Source: Chaetoderma sp. LZ-2023a (Eukaryota > Mollusca > Caudofoveata > Chaetodermatida > Chaetodermatidae). From it: a stretch of DNA of 64,000 nucleotides. The notes below the pieces were generated by a model. It did no database searches. It had not been told where the DNA came from and worked only from the letters and a program-made list of their open reading frames with translations. The position numbers and the translations under genes are program-made. Within the stretch, counting starts at the first letter, position 1, and every line of letters starts with the position of its first letter. The stretch is from the NCBI GenBank assembly GCA_034401795.1, contig CM067372.1, positions 17,879,424 to 17,943,423 on the forward strand, in the 5' to 3' direction. Shown here one piece after another: positions 33,541-45,528 of this stretch.

Positions 33541-33872
33541 GCGTAGACACCAGCCATTGTTCAGGGCAACCAGATAGCCAGAGCGACAGATAGTTCGCAG
33601 AGCGCCAAAACGTGACTGTAACGACGATATGGACATCGACGAAGTGGAACAACACATCACCCCTAGAGAGTGTTCTCGAAATATGCGCAAAGTATTAGGT
33701 AATAGGATGCGGAAGATAATGAGTACGAGGATAGGGAGGGTTTTGTGTTGACTGACGCGGGTATGGATGCATATGGCCGTCATGGAGGAGGAGATGCATC
33801 GAACCGTCGGGACAGTTACGTGGAAGCGGTTAGCGGGCGAAGGAGTCCGTTAAACTAAGACGGAGAAAACCG

Positions 33873-36800
33873 TTGGTGAAAGCACCGACCGAGCGGTTTT
33901 TAATCCGTCTACAAGTGGATTCCAACGGTCCAACGGATCAAGGTGAGTACCTGCATGCCTTAGTGGATACTGGTGCTAGCACATCCTTGATTCGTAAGGA
34001 TATATGGTGTGGCATGTTAAATGCTAGGCCATTGAAAAGAGCAAAGATGCTCTTAGCTGTAAATGGTTCCCCAATAGAGCTTTTGGGGGAAACCCAGGTA
34101 AAATTCAAGAACACCCGGCCTATTCCAAGTATGGTGGTAGCGAGAATGAGGCATGAATGTTTGCTTGGAGCGGATGCTTTGCACTTGGGAAATGCAAAGA
34201 TTGACTATCGGGCCAAAGTTGTAGTATGGTTTGGCCAGATATATCCCTTTAGGTATCCCTATAGGGAACAAACGAGATATGTTTATGAGAGTTGTAAAGA
34301 AACGACCGGATATAAAGATATCGACAAAGTCATGGTGGACTTTGCGGATATCTTTGATACGGCTCGTCCAGGCACTTTAGGATTGGTCCCCAAAGTTAGG
34401 TGTATGGTACCAACAGGAGATGCATATCCTATAAGGCAGAAAGCCTACCGTCTACTGCTAGCTAAGCAGTATGTGGTCAAGAATCAAGTGGCCGAGATGC
34501 TAGCAGCGGGCATCATAAGACCATCGTCATCACCTTGGGCGTCACCCATTACTTTGGTCCCTAAGAAGGACGGGGACACTAGGTTTTGTATAGACTACAG
34601 AAAATTGAATGCCATATGTCGTAAGGATAGTTATCCTCTACCGAATATATCGGACATATTTGACTCCATGGGCGGCGCAACAATATTTTCTACTATGGAC
34701 TTGAAGTCTGGCTATTGGCAGATACCAATGGACAGCCAAGACATAGAGAAAAAAGCGTTCGTCTGCAGTGAAGGTTTGTTCGAATGGATTCGGATGCCGT
34801 TCGGTTTTGCGAACTCAGGTGCCGTATTTCAGAGGGCACTGAATGATATTTTCCGAGAATTCGTGGGAAAATATTTGCATGTTTTCGTCGACGATATAGT
34901 CGTATATTCGAGAAATCCGACGGGACATGCACAGCATTTGCGTAAGGTCATGCGCAAGATTAGGGAATATAATTTACAAGTTAAGAAGAAGAAATTCGAC
35001 TTCGCCAGTAAGTCGGTGGACTTGTTAGTATATCGCATTTCCGCACAAGGAGTAGCTCCTCAGGCCCAGAAGGTCAAGGTCATTAGGGAAATGTCACCAC
35101 CACGTGATGTGGGCGAGGTGAGAAGTTTCCTGGGAGCTACAGTTTACTATCGATCCTGTGTGCAAGGCTATGCCGAAATTGCTAAGCCTTTAATAGAACT
35201 CACTAAGAAGTATAAACGTTTTGAATGGGGTGAGGATGAACAGCAAGCATTCAAGAAATTACAGAACTTGCTGTGTAGTGAGACGGTTCTCACCTATCCG
35301 AATTTAAATACCCCCTATAAATTATATACTGATGCTTCGAGTTATGCGATCGGTGCTATATTGGTACAAGTTGATGATAAGGGTATAGAGCGGGTAATCC
35401 AGTATGTGAGCTCTACTCTTAAAGACAGTCAGCTGAATTGGCCTGTAATAGAGAAGGAAGCGTACGCAGTGATATATGCGTTAAAGAAGCTTAGACCATA
35501 TCTATTTGGCGCCCAGTTTACTGTGTACTCTGACCACAAACCCCTCAAGAGTTTGTTTGTGGGAGAAGTGAAGAACACGAAAGTGCAGCGCTGGGCCATG
35601 CTGATTGCTGAGTATGGATGTAAGATTGAGTACATCCAGGGCTCGAAGAATATTCGAGCGGACATGTTGTCCAGGCTACGTCGTCCGGTGGAAGTCGCCA
35701 CGCTAGATACCGGCGATTTTGTAATACCAGATGTCGATGAGGGGGTGTTACCGCACATCCCCCTAGAGGTGTTCGACATTTCGTACGATGAATTGTGTGC
35801 AGAACAGACCAAGGAATACCCCGAGTTGTTTAAGAACACCCCGGAGGAGTATATGGTTAAAAACGGTATTTTGTATTCTTTAATTACACCTTCAGCGTTG
35901 GACGCTGAATACCCTCGAATCATGTTACCTACCCTGTTCCGTGAGAAAGTGCTCCGGATGGCTCATGAACGCGCTGGTCACCAAGGTCTGCAGAAGACCA
36001 TCGGTATGGTAAGGGATTCTTTTGTATGGATGTCTTTGAGGAAGGACGTGGTACGTATGCTGGAGACGTGTACGACGTGCCAGGTCAATCGACCTGTCAC
36101 TACTCGACCAAGGTACAGCGAGATGCCCATGGCCAATTATCCGAGTCAGATAATCGGCATGGATTTGATTGGTCCACTGCTGGAATCGAGTACGGGTAAT
36201 GTGTATATCATGACGATAATCGATCACTGTTCTGCATGGGCAGAAGCATATCCGATTGCTGCCAAGACATCTCAAAATGTTGAAGATAAGTTCTTCAATG
36301 AGTATGTCGCTCGGCATGGGGTCCCTGAGATCCTGATAACCGATCAGGGTAAGGAGTTTTGTTCCAAATCTCTGGAAGAACGATTTCAGGAACACGGTAT
36401 CGATCATAGACGATCGAGTCCATACCATCCCCAAACCAATGGACGTACCGAAAGATTCAATCGCACTCTTAAGGAGTTGATCCAGAAGGGGGTGAATAAT
36501 GCGTCTCGTGCATGGGAAGATGAGTTGGGTGCAGCATTGACAGCCTACCGCAGTACTCGTCATTCCACGACTGGGTATACACCATTTTATCTGACGTATG
36601 GTCGACGAGCAAGACTTCCGTTTGCTATTCCAATCGATGCATCGCAGGATCTTGGTGAGAGGCTGACCTGTCTCAATAATGCCTTACTGCAAGCTAGAGC
36701 AGAGATGGCTAGATCCCGAGAGGTGCACCGGGAACAAATTGATAAGCGTGCAAACGCTGGTGAGTTTAGGGTGGGGGATTCGGTGGTCATAAAAGCTGAA

Positions 36801-37205
36801 GAGATGAAGTTGACCTCTCGCAGTGACCCCGAATACAAGATCTTTAAGATCAATGGACCCGTGGCTCACGTCCGCCATCAAAGGTCTGGGAAGGTACGTG
36901 TACTTAATATAGCTAAGTTGCGCGTAGTCGACTCAGAGATGTGCTGGGACAAGGTACGGCCACGCCCTATTCGTAACCCCGCCAAAGGTACGAAAGCTAG
37001 CCATCATCCTAGAGTGACGGCATTACCCGAGTCCGCACCTTTGCCGTTACCCGACTCCCAAGTGACACCTGGTGAATTGGCTCATCGGAAGCGACCAGCA
37101 AGGTGGGTAAGAGGGTTGACAACAACATCAGTCAGCCCTGTGCGAATGGGACTCGAAACCATGAGTCACGGAGTGAAACAATCGAAACTCCGCGTACAAT
37201 TGTGA
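33873..37205 (+). CDS. Gypsy-1 pol polyprotein (protease, RT, RNase H, integrase)
   Basis: A 1,110-codon open frame. Aspartic protease DTGAS at residues 32-36. RT about 180-390 with FSTMDLKSGYWQIPM (motif A) and FVDDIVVYS (motif C, about 337). RNase H about 460-600 with YTDASSYAIGAIL. Integrase: HHCC zinc domain (HERAGHQGLQ at about 697, CTTCQ at about 732), catalytic core with MDLIGPL (about 762), TDQGKEF (about 823) and NGRTERFNR (about 855, carrying the Glu), then a basic C-terminal domain. Length and order match Ty3/gypsy pol. It copies and integrates the element; it looks whole. Confidence 0.95.
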   Translation: MVKAPTERFLIRLQVDSNGPTDQGEYLHALVDTGASTSLIRKDIWCGMLNARPLKRAKMLLAVNGSPIELLGETQVKFKNTRPIPSMVVARMRHECLLGADALHLGNAKIDYRAKVVVWFGQIYPFRYPYREQTRYVYESCKETTGYKDIDKVMVDFADIFDTARPGTLGLVPKVRCMVPTGDAYPIRQKAYRLLLAKQYVVKNQVAEMLAAGIIRPSSSPWASPITLVPKKDGDTRFCIDYRKLNAICRKDSYPLPNISDIFDSMGGATIFSTMDLKSGYWQIPMDSQDIEKKAFVCSEGLFEWIRMPFGFANSGAVFQRALNDIFREFVGKYLHVFVDDIVVYSRNPTGHAQHLRKVMRKIREYNLQVKKKKFDFASKSVDLLVYRISAQGVAPQAQKVKVIREMSPPRDVGEVRSFLGATVYYRSCVQGYAEIAKPLIELTKKYKRFEWGEDEQQAFKKLQNLLCSETVLTYPNLNTPYKLYTDASSYAIGAILVQVDDKGIERVIQYVSSTLKDSQLNWPVIEKEAYAVIYALKKLRPYLFGAQFTVYSDHKPLKSLFVGEVKNTKVQRWAMLIAEYGCKIEYIQGSKNIRADMLSRLRRPVEVATLDTGDFVIPDVDEGVLPHIPLEVFDISYDELCAEQTKEYPELFKNTPEEYMVKNGILYSLITPSALDAEYPRIMLPTLFREKVLRMAHERAGHQGLQKTIGMVRDSFVWMSLRKDVVRMLETCTTCQVNRPVTTRPRYSEMPMANYPSQIIGMDLIGPLLESSTGNVYIMTIIDHCSAWAEAYPIAAKTSQNVEDKFFNEYVARHGVPEILITDQGKEFCSKSLEERFQEHGIDHRRSSPYHPQTNGRTERFNRTLKELIQKGVNNASRAWEDELGAALTAYRSTRHSTTGYTPFYLTYGRRARLPFAIPIDASQDLGERLTCLNNALLQARAEMARSREVHREQIDKRANAGEFRVGDSVVIKAEEMKLTSRSDPEYKIFKINGPVAHVRHQRSGKVRVLNIAKLRVVDSEMCWDKVRPRPIRNPAKGTKASHHPRVTALPESAPLPLPDSQVTPGELAHRKRPARWVRGLTTTSVSPVRMGLETMSHGVKQSKLRVQL

Positions 37206-37459
37206 TGGACACCTCGGAGGATGTACCCGAGCCTGCCCATGAGCCATGGACACGCTTCCATCACAACCATACCTTCTGCGCAAGTGCAGTCACATGCCTG
37301 ATGTCGACTCAGACAACAAGCTACCCAGGATTGGTGCATTTGGCCACGCCCTATACGAGGACTTCGTCAGCCGTATAGAAGCGGTTATAAGTCAATGCAG
37401 CCGGAGATAAGCTTGAATCTCTGACAACCACTGTACTAGTAGTATCGCATTAGTCTAGC

Positions 37460-38675
37460 CATCATGTATATTTTACGATTAGGTGTGGTAGTAGCTCTAG
37501 TGAGTTTAGTACATGGACTGTGTAAAAAGTCTAGTGTACATAGATTACCAAACGGGGTAATGATAACTAACCCCGAGGATATATCTGTTATCCGGGCTGA
37601 ATGGACCGTAGTGGTGTCTATCGACCACCCTTATTTGCCTGCCAAATTTCTTGAACGGTTAGTGCAATTTCGTGTTCTTATTGTGGACATTGGTCAAAAG
37701 ACTTCGTTGAGCAATCAAGACATTTTCGGTTTGCAACATCGTGTTAACAATATTAAGAAGATCGCTGTTAGAACACAACAAACTATGGTGAGTAGGGACA
37801 GTATACGACGGGGGAGGAGCCCCGAGTGTGTCATGGTCCACTACGGGTCGACAAGACCCACGTTCCATGCATTGTAAGCCTTTTAACTAATACGACCGAC
37901 AGTGCTTGTAATATTCAGCTCTCCGAATCAAATGAAACATCTAGCAAACTGTTTGCCAATAAGAAAATAGGCGTAGTGTTGCAAACGTTCGGTGAGACTA
38001 TGGAAATTCACTGTGACGGGCGACTGACTGACCGATGCAATGTGGAAAGTGGTGTGTATGCGTTGATGTCTGGAAAGTGTGGTTATAGTGGCAGGGGTTG
38101 GCAATTCGAGCCTGTGGCGTCTTACAGTCGGACATACACTCGGATTAGCCTGGCCATTGAGATGCCCCACTTGGATGTGACCGGCGTCCTTAATCAGTCC
38201 ATGATCGTTGATCATTTAAAAGTACAACCCTGGAACCATTTACAGAAGTCTAAGTACGTGCCGCTAGCACCATTGTCCGCAATCGACCCAGTGATGGTCG
38301 ATGGCATCGGGGTACGCTCTTTTGTGTCCTATTCGACGGGCTCCTTCGGGATTGTGCTCGTTGTTGTGATTATTCTATATAAATGTGGGGTATTATCGCG
38401 CATGTGGGACTGGCTAAAATGCAAGCCACGTGCGGCCTATAGTAGTGATACTCGTACCGCCATTCATATTAGTGCACCGACAATTCAGGCCCAGCAGCCC
38501 TGGAAAACTGCAGCACTACCGGAGCCGCTGAGGTTGGCAACCGGGTCATCGCCTAATGCTAATGCGAGGACTGGGATCGACCCGACGGCTGCCAACTGGG
38601 TTGAGGTAGAACTCTATGATGACGTGGAGGATCCTAACGAGTGTGTGGCTCAATTGGATATATCCATGTGACGTT
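37460..38675 (+). pseudogene. Gypsy-1 env-like region (fossil)
   Basis: Downstream of pol, where errantivirus-like gypsy elements keep env. The region begins with a signal-peptide-like stretch (MYILRLGVVVALVSLVHG), continues with a Cys-containing outer domain and ends with one membrane segment (FGIVLVVVIILYKCGVL, about 38,348-38,398) and a roughly 90-residue tail rich in Asp/Glu at its end. No furin site was clear to me. Not fully open. Confidence 0.65.
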
Positions 38676-38810
38676 TTGGTACTAACTTCATTTGCTGTGT
38701 ATGGAACATTAATTAGGGATGAACTATTTGTTGTCGTAGGAACTGTTATATGACCTGTAATGAATTTGCTCTGTAGGATTAGGATTACTATTGTATGAAA
38801 GCGTAGCATT

Positions 38811-39080
38811 TAGTTTATTGCACCTTGAGTGTCAAGGATATTAATGATGCTATTAATGGGTTTCCGGGGACGGTCATTTGCGCATGATATTCCGTTACCC
38901 GGACATGTATGTTAGTATTGTTTTATACCCTGGTACAGTCTTGTTTAGTTTATTGCACCTTGAGTGTCAAGGATATTAATGATGCTATTAATGTGTTTCC
39001 GGGGATGGTCATTTGCGCATGATATTCCGTTACCCGGACATGTATGTTTGTATTGTTTTATACCCCGGTACGGTCATTTG
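38811..39080. repeat. 135-bp tandem duplication between env and the 3' LTR of Gypsy-1
   Basis: tagtttattgcaccttgagt starts at 38,811 and again at 38,946. The units are nearly identical over 135 bp, and a partial third (ggtcatttgcgcatgatatt) follows at about 39,070. It lies in the 3' untranslated part of the element. Confidence 0.9.
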
Positions 39081-39320
39081 CGCATGATATTCTGTGCCAG
39101 GGCGTAGGTACATTTATCTGTGTTGTGAGGATTTTGCACTGTCGGGTTTAGGTTATAGGTATCGTTGATATGGCATTGCCCTAGAGTTGTGAATGCCGTT
39201 ACGATGATTTCCGTATTTATTTCGATTGTTTACTATTGTATAAGTTGTCTCGATTGTGTGTGTTTTCCGTTTAGAGAGCCTCTGGTATAGTGTGGTTTTG
39301 TTGTTGATGTTTCACAACGA

Positions 39321-39364
39321 GTTAATTAACACTCTCTTAAGGCCTTGAGAGACGGTTAATTAAC
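39321..39364. repeat. 44-bp palindrome next to the 3' LTR of Gypsy-1
   Basis: Gttaattaac at both ends with ctctcttaaggcc / ggccttgagag inside forms a near-perfect hairpin 18 bp before the 3' LTR. Close to the purine tract that primes plus-strand synthesis. Confidence 0.85.
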
Positions 39365-39381
39365 TTTGGTTGGAGGGCATG

Positions 39382-40853
39382 TGTAGATATCGGATTGTCT
39401 GGTGGGGAGTCATGACCCTGTCGACATCTTATATTTATGAGTAAGACCTTAATGAAATTCATCTTTGAAATTACCAGGTGAGCTAATGAACGGGGTAGCA
39501 TGATAGGCATCATCATAGTATATACGCAGTAGGACGCTGCACTGGGTGACATCACCCAGTGCTGATGAATCAGTGTTTCGCAGAAATGGATGCAAAACTG
39601 GTTTGATACTGTAACTATATGTAGTCAGAATTGAGTAGGAATTGAATAAGATGAGAAAGGACCACTGGTTATGGATTGATGATATCTGTCAATAGTTGAG
39701 GATGAAAGTTGGTGATGTGGGATCGGCACACACTTTCAGGATATTCAGCAGCTGTTTCGGCCAGTGGTTTAGTAAATAATCAAGCAATGAGAATCGTAGG
39801 AATCGATAGGTTTGGACGTGACGGACTGAATGATGGTTAACATTTAGGGATGCCAGTCAGCATGTCGACTCCCTATAGAAAGCACAACAACACCAGCTGG
39901 TGATGAGCTCATGTAGCTCACATGCTATTAACCTTCCTATCCTACAGGCAGATGCCTAGTAGGCAAGGGACAGGACAGAGACATTGTAGCGTCCTGTAGG
40001 AATAAGTAAAACAATCTAAATTTATCTAAATTTGTATATCAACTATATGTCCCTCAAAAGGAGACATGCAACAACAACACATTCGGTGATGTTGTTGGTT
40101 AGCTGACAGAGCGCATCAAAGCAGAACCAGCCCAAACCGGTTGGACCATGTTCAGGGTTCCCTTTTCGGAAGGAATAATCAGAGTATGATTGGTCGGGAT
40201 GACGTCACAATCAATGAGCATCCGGCCCGAATCTGGGAAAGAGAAGACAAACGAACATGGGCGGGAAACTCAAAGGAGTATATATGGGGCACTTTGATAA
40301 TCGTCGAGGTCCGTCGTTCGCATCGAAAAGCTATCTCTGAATATATTGGAGTAGGAGATAGCTAGTTAGGTTGATAGAGTATAGCAGACCAGTTGTGAAG
40401 GGGAGTAATACGAATCAGTAGCAAATAGGAAACAGCCAAGTTAAGTAAAGTAGTATAAAATAGTCAAACTCGTATAAGTACTTATCTTTTACTCGTGGCA
40501 GCAAAAGCCACCATTAGTTATAGTGTACAGTAGATTTAATAAAATTATCACCTTGATAACCTCAAGGCAAGAGTTTGAGTTGTGATATTAATTCTGGAGA
40601 CTACGGAAGATCACCGTAGCTTACCTGCAAGTTCTAGTAGTCAGTCAGATCAGGCCCGGATATCAAATACAAGTATCGTTAAGTTCAGCTATAAACGAGG
40701 CGAGCTGATATCTCTTTCGTTCTCGGTAAGGTGGGTTGTCGCAGCAACCTTACATACAAACCTTACCCAAAACGGAAGAGATTTCATAGTCAAGTGTACC
40801 TCATAAGAACGTATACGTAGCATAGAAACAGGAGACACATCAAAAAATCTTCA
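39382..40853 (+). repeat. Gypsy-1 3' LTR
   Basis: Matches the 5' LTR from end to end, with the same CRE (40,200-40,207), TATATAT (40,279-40,285) and AATAAA (40,538-40,543). At 1,472 bp it is slightly longer than its partner (1,416 bp). A 74-codon frame present in both LTRs overlaps the CRE and TATA region and is best read as chance. Confidence 0.92.
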
Positions 40854-40857
40854 ATAT

Positions 40858-42713
40858 GAATACTAACACGCACAGCAGAGAGCTAACACAGGATCTTCCT
40901 TCATACAGGATTTGTATTTCATATGATAGATCACTGATCTTATCGACAGATATAGCTAACAGGGTGTGCAAGTATTACCATGACCATGACGTTGCGTGTC
41001 CCCCAACCATAAAGGCAATGTTGTTCATTAATGGTGCTTTCGATAATATTGATCACAACACCAGTTCACGTTCAGCCAAAGACAGTTTTCATGGGACTGC
41101 TGTCTCACCTTGCCAGCATCCAACAGTCGATGCCTCTGGGGAAGATAAGTGTAATGAACTGCCACCACTTACAAGCACTAACAGCTTAGCAATACGTCTC
41201 TTACCAGATTATTATTCTGCGTCCCCCTGTTAGTATTGCAGACCATGAATCCAATGTCCCTTCAGTTTAGGACATACTACACTCAGGTGCCACAGTTTAT
41301 AAATCATTTGTAGCTATGGAGAGTGCTTTGAAAAATACTGAAGAACTGCTTGGAAAGGTGTCTATAACTAAAATGACAACATCCCATGGGCGCCCATAAC
41401 CTCGCAATAGTTTGTCATTCCATGGAAATTGTCAGTCAGGCTGTGCAACATCTTAATCCTGGGCAGACTTGTGTTGCCACCACTAACCGATGACTGTATG
41501 CCTTGACAAAACAGGCACAATGGACATGGTCAGATAAATACGGAGAGCGTCATTGTGTAATAATGATGGGTTACACATTGAAAATGAATGTTTTGAAAGC
41601 TTTCTATCAATGGTTCAACGAGACTGGGTGGTACGAGGCACTTGTAGATGCACATATTACAACGCCAGGCAGGGAAGAATCTATGATTAGTGCCAGTCGT
41701 GTAACACGAACATGATGGGCCCACCAGGTAAGCGCTATCGCTGTTCACATTCTTCTGAAGACAGCATATAGAAAGTACACTGATAATCATGTGGGCAGAA
41801 ACGCAACCACCATTCAAATAGTGATACATAACCATGAAGATAGAGCTCCTACTACTTCAGTTTGTATAGTCTCTCAGAAATGGCAACTTAAAACTTTATG
41901 TAGTGTCTGGGAAAGATGACCACTCAGAAAACGTCTCACAATTTCTCGTCTATGGCCCTTGACCAGTGTGATGAACAGCTGAATCAACTGGTGAAAGGAG
42001 ATATGGTGCTATCGGCTTGACACAAAATCCTAGTGTGCTCTTAAGGTTGAAGTTCGGTGGGCCAGAGGGGGCCAAACTGGCCGAAGAATTCAAAGATACA
42101 CCAGCTCAAAATGAAACGAAAGACCATGATCAAATTGAAGCAACCCAGAAAGAGTTTGCAACAAATACCCAAGAGCTGGACACAATCTTTGTAGAGAGGA
42201 GAAATCTTTCTTTGACGACAGTGGCGAGTTACATCACATTGACACCAACAATATCATGGGCAAAGTGACTCTAGATGCAGTCAAGACAACAGAATCTATT
42301 GGACAAACTCTATATCGGGAATTTGTTCTACAGCGTTTGATTAGCTGTCATGTGCCACTCACTCACACCATACCTCATATAACAAAGTTTCACTGTTTGG
42401 AACACCGTCCAAAATGTCAATGTCAAATACTGCATGTTAGATAGTGTCTTTGAAACAAAACTGTGCACATCTCTCCAGGCTTTACTTGGCTCCTCAATCA
42501 CGTGGTGGGAATCTAGCTGAATTCTTCAAACACGAGAATCACACATGTCCATCACCACTCACCAGCATGGGTAAAATGAGGCAAGGACCAAAGTCAGACT
42601 TACTGGTTTGTCTCCAATCGACAAGTCTAATACAACGATCTATGTAAATAAACCAGGTGTAGATGCCGAAATCCTAGACAGTGCCGCTGTTGTGCACATG
42701 TTTAATAAATATG
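40858..42713 (+). pseudogene. PIN/5'-nuclease-like multicopy gene, middle segment (2 of 3)
   Basis: Resumes directly after the Gypsy-1 target repeat: NTNTHSREL, ICISYDRSLILSTDIAN, HDVACPP, FDNIDHNTSSRSAKDSFHG (40,858-41,100). Then WTWSDKYGERHCVIMMGYTL (about 41,520-41,580), AIGLTQNPSVLLRLKFGGPE (about 42,010), FFKHENHTCPSPL (about 42,520) and EILDSAAVVHMFNKYA (to 42,713). These blocks occur in this order in the family. Reading across the removed Gypsy-1 insertion continues the same frame (GLH then NTNTH). The segment ends where the solo LTR is inserted. Many frame changes; dead. Confidence 0.65.
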
Positions 42714-42717
42714 CTAT

Positions 42718-45524
42718 TGTAGCACGGATCGACCAGGCGGGTACTGGCCATCCCAGTCAAGCTGGGTACGGGCCGCCTGTTTTGGATTCGCTCCCAAAAG
42801 CGTACCCCCCCACCCCACCCCCACCCCTGGGTAGAGCAATAAGCGTGTATAAGCCTATACAGGAGGCATTTCGTCGTGAAAACGACTAAGTTCGTTAGAA
42901 CACGTGGTGCGCATGAGTGTGTACCTATAGTGTACCGAGTTGGTACTCGTAAATATTTATAATTTATTTATTTTCGTCGTTCTTGGTGTCAATCAAGACG
43001 AGAATTTGACGATCTTTCCAAAATTGTAAATCATCACCGTATAAAATCATGATGTAGTTACAGAGACTATCTAATAGATCTAATAGATCACTGCTCTGTT
43101 TCGCTGTCCTGAGTTCATACCGTATCTACCCTGGAGTCAACATGCGGAGCCCAACCTGTGGAAATCAGCAGCAGGAATCGCATGCGGAAACACGTCCAGC
43201 CTCAAAGAATGTGTCGACTCACGCTACGAATATGTTAGCACCTCAATTTCAGTTGCACATAGTATCCGGTTCCATCAATGACTATTAGGTATTCAAGTAA
43301 CTATACATATTATGTCTTATTGCCATAATTTACGTCCGTATAAGGTACTGATGACTAATAGGTACCGTACCGGTCTTTGGACCGCCATTTATGATTTCTT
43401 TATTACTGTCTATATTACCCTTGTTTACTGTGGGTGCTTTGACTAACCACACTGTTTATGTTATTAACCTATTATATACTTACTACCTCACTTAATTATT
43501 ATGTAAAGACTGTGATATTGTTCTATTGCATTGGCTAGTTATGTATATGGCAGTTAGCCATTCAGTTAATATGTTTTGCTTATTTGTAGAAAACGTAGGA
43601 CCGCAGTACACTAGGAAATACTAAACAGTAACAATATATGCATCAATTATTCCCGCCATCAACAATTGTATACTGAGGTCGCTGACTGTGCTCTAAATAT
43701 TCGAGCCCGACATGCTACCTACTAACCTTACTATTCAGCTCGATAGGATAGGCTAAAGTGGTTAGGGACAATATGGCACATGAAATGAATGACTTAGTGA
43801 CAATCTCTTCGTTAGGAGACATATAGTGTACGTATGTCTCTTTTCCGGCCGTTGCAGTAATCTAGCCCCGCACTCTGGCAAGGTTGTGTAAAATTGGCCA
43901 AATACCTATAGGGCCTCATATTTATCAAGTTATTACCTCTTTCTATGATCCACCAAGCCGTAGGGCTTCTTAATTGTTTGGATACCATAACATTGGACTG
44001 ATCCAACTCTGCGAAACTATTGGAGGTTTTCGAGCGGTGATGGCCAAAGTGCCCATTCACATACATCTCCCATGTATCCTCGGATACTTGATAGTTAGAT
44101 ACTTTGCCAAAGAAGGAAAGCACTGCGAAAACATATAGTTATTATTGTAGGATGATATTTTATTCCCGACCCGTAGTGCATGTTGGGCATATTGGAATAT
44201 AAACCTAACGTCAGGTCAAAGATTAGGTCTATAGGACTGGTGACGGACGAGACATGCATCTCCACCCAACTCATTGTTGTGTCTGGGAAAGATCTTGGAA
44301 TCCGCCACGCCCTCACGGGAAGGACACTCGCAGCGGATATTCGTCTCTCTACCCGCACCGTAATGATATGTCAGTCATTAAATTTGCTTGTGTAAAATAT
44401 AGCCATCGTCCAGTGATGTTTTATGTGGTTACGGAGCAAGGTATCCGGATTCTCACCCAGTTCGGATATGTTACACAGTAACATGTACGCTTGCTATCCA
44501 TGGTGGTAGATGCTCTCCAAAGCAACCTATGGGAAGTGGGGCATCTGCGCCCATTGCATGGACATATCTAATGATAGGTGGGAATCTCTGCCACTTGCGG
44601 CCAAAACTAGTTCCTGTTTCTAACACCTAAATGGTAGGTTAGGAATAACAGAAGGCCCGCAAAAATAAAAGTGGCACCCACCAATACAGTATCTTAGAAT
44701 AACATAAGACGGGGACTTGTGAATCCTTCGGGAATCGCTTGCCCCGTCTTCCCGTAAACCAGTATGCATCACATTAATTATATTTTCACTAGGATGGTCT
44801 TTTTCCCTAGCATTTTGTTGAACAAAAGAGTGGCCCTTTTTGCCAGCTCTTTTCCTCCGCTTCGGCGTCGAATGCATTTTCCTGTGATGGAGGCCCGCGA
44901 GAGGCACTTGCCTCTCGCATAAGTGAGCTGTCCTGGACAGAGGCCTGCATGAGGCTACTACCTCTCGGACCATCATGAAAACATCTATGTGACGGAGGCC
45001 TGCGCGAGGCACTTCCCTCTCACAACATCATGAATCTCTTTATTTGTATAATGAAGGTATAATAGTTTATATTAGGTTAATCAGTGCCCTCGTTGTGTGG
45101 ATGCTTCCCTTGCATGGATACCTCTGTGGATTTACGAATCTGTGTGGTACCTTCGGCGACCCCACGTGCAAAGTACACCAGCTAGCTCTACTTTATGTAT
45201 TATCCTTATATGCTCAATTACTGTCAAACGATTCATTTTGTTTCACCATAATCCCAAATTGACATGGAAAGACATATTGGTGACACCAACAGCTGGGATG
45301 ATACCGTGCAGTTCAATCTCAATGGTAATGGTCGCACGGCCCCACCGGAACGATTGAGTTCCACCGGCCTTAGGAGCCAGTCTATGTATTTCGCGGAGCG
45401 AGGTCACATGGGATCCGGAACCCCAAGACTAGGAGCTAGCCAGCCCCCTTGTTCGTCATGCACATGTGGAGCGACGGCTGAGCATTTTGTGCCAGAACGA
45501 TCCGATGGACCCCCGCGAGCTACA
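42718..45524 (+). mobile_element. Solo LTR of element family X (2.8 kb)
   Basis: Starts tgtagcacggatcgacc and ends gcgagctaca, giving TG...CA ends with short inverted tips TGTAGC/GCTACA. It is flanked by the 4-bp target repeat CTAT (42,714-42,717 and 45,525-45,528). Reading the gene across the removed insert continues its frame (FNKYA then PIFVPN). The whole segment matches, in reverse, the LTRs of the X element at 54.9-61.7 kb, including the shared start ggatcgaccrgscgggtacc and the GACGGGA-rich middle. No internal region remains, so LTR-LTR recombination removed it. It is about 0.85 kb shorter than the long X LTR on the right. Confidence 0.85.
45264..45524 (+). other. LTR-borne reading frame of family X (copy in the solo LTR)
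   Basis: Begins MERHIGDTNSWDDTV and includes NGRTAPPERLSSTGLRS and SSCTCGATAE. The same frame is found at 58,379 leftward and 55,254 leftward (DRHTGNTNSWDETVVFN, TAPPERLSSTG, CTCG), open in all three. It runs off the 3' edge of the LTR. In the intact arrangement it would be the N-terminus of the gag-like protein. Function unknown. Confidence 0.5.
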
Positions 45525-45528
45525 CTAT

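Larger units (their letters stand above)
30585..40853 (+). mobile_element. Gypsy-1: env-bearing Ty3/gypsy (errantivirus-like) element, young fossil
   Basis: LTR retrotransposon with 5' LTR 30,585-32,000, leader with a primer-binding site from 32,002 (tggcttcaactgccagga), gag about 32,270-33,540, pol 33,873-37,205, env-like region about 37,460-38,670, a 135-bp tandem repeat, a palindrome, a purine-rich tract (ggttggagggca) and the 3' LTR 39,382-40,853. A 4-bp target repeat ATAT flanks it (30,581-30,584 and 40,854-40,857). The LTRs differ at roughly 1-2% of positions by eye plus a few length differences, so the insertion is recent. Pol looks whole; gag and env do not, with about two or three breaks in total. 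It interrupts the PIN-like gene remnant. Confidence 0.93.

Noticed and set aside
35925-36563. 212-codon minus-strand frame
   Set aside because: Antisense to the Gypsy-1 integrase; no motif.
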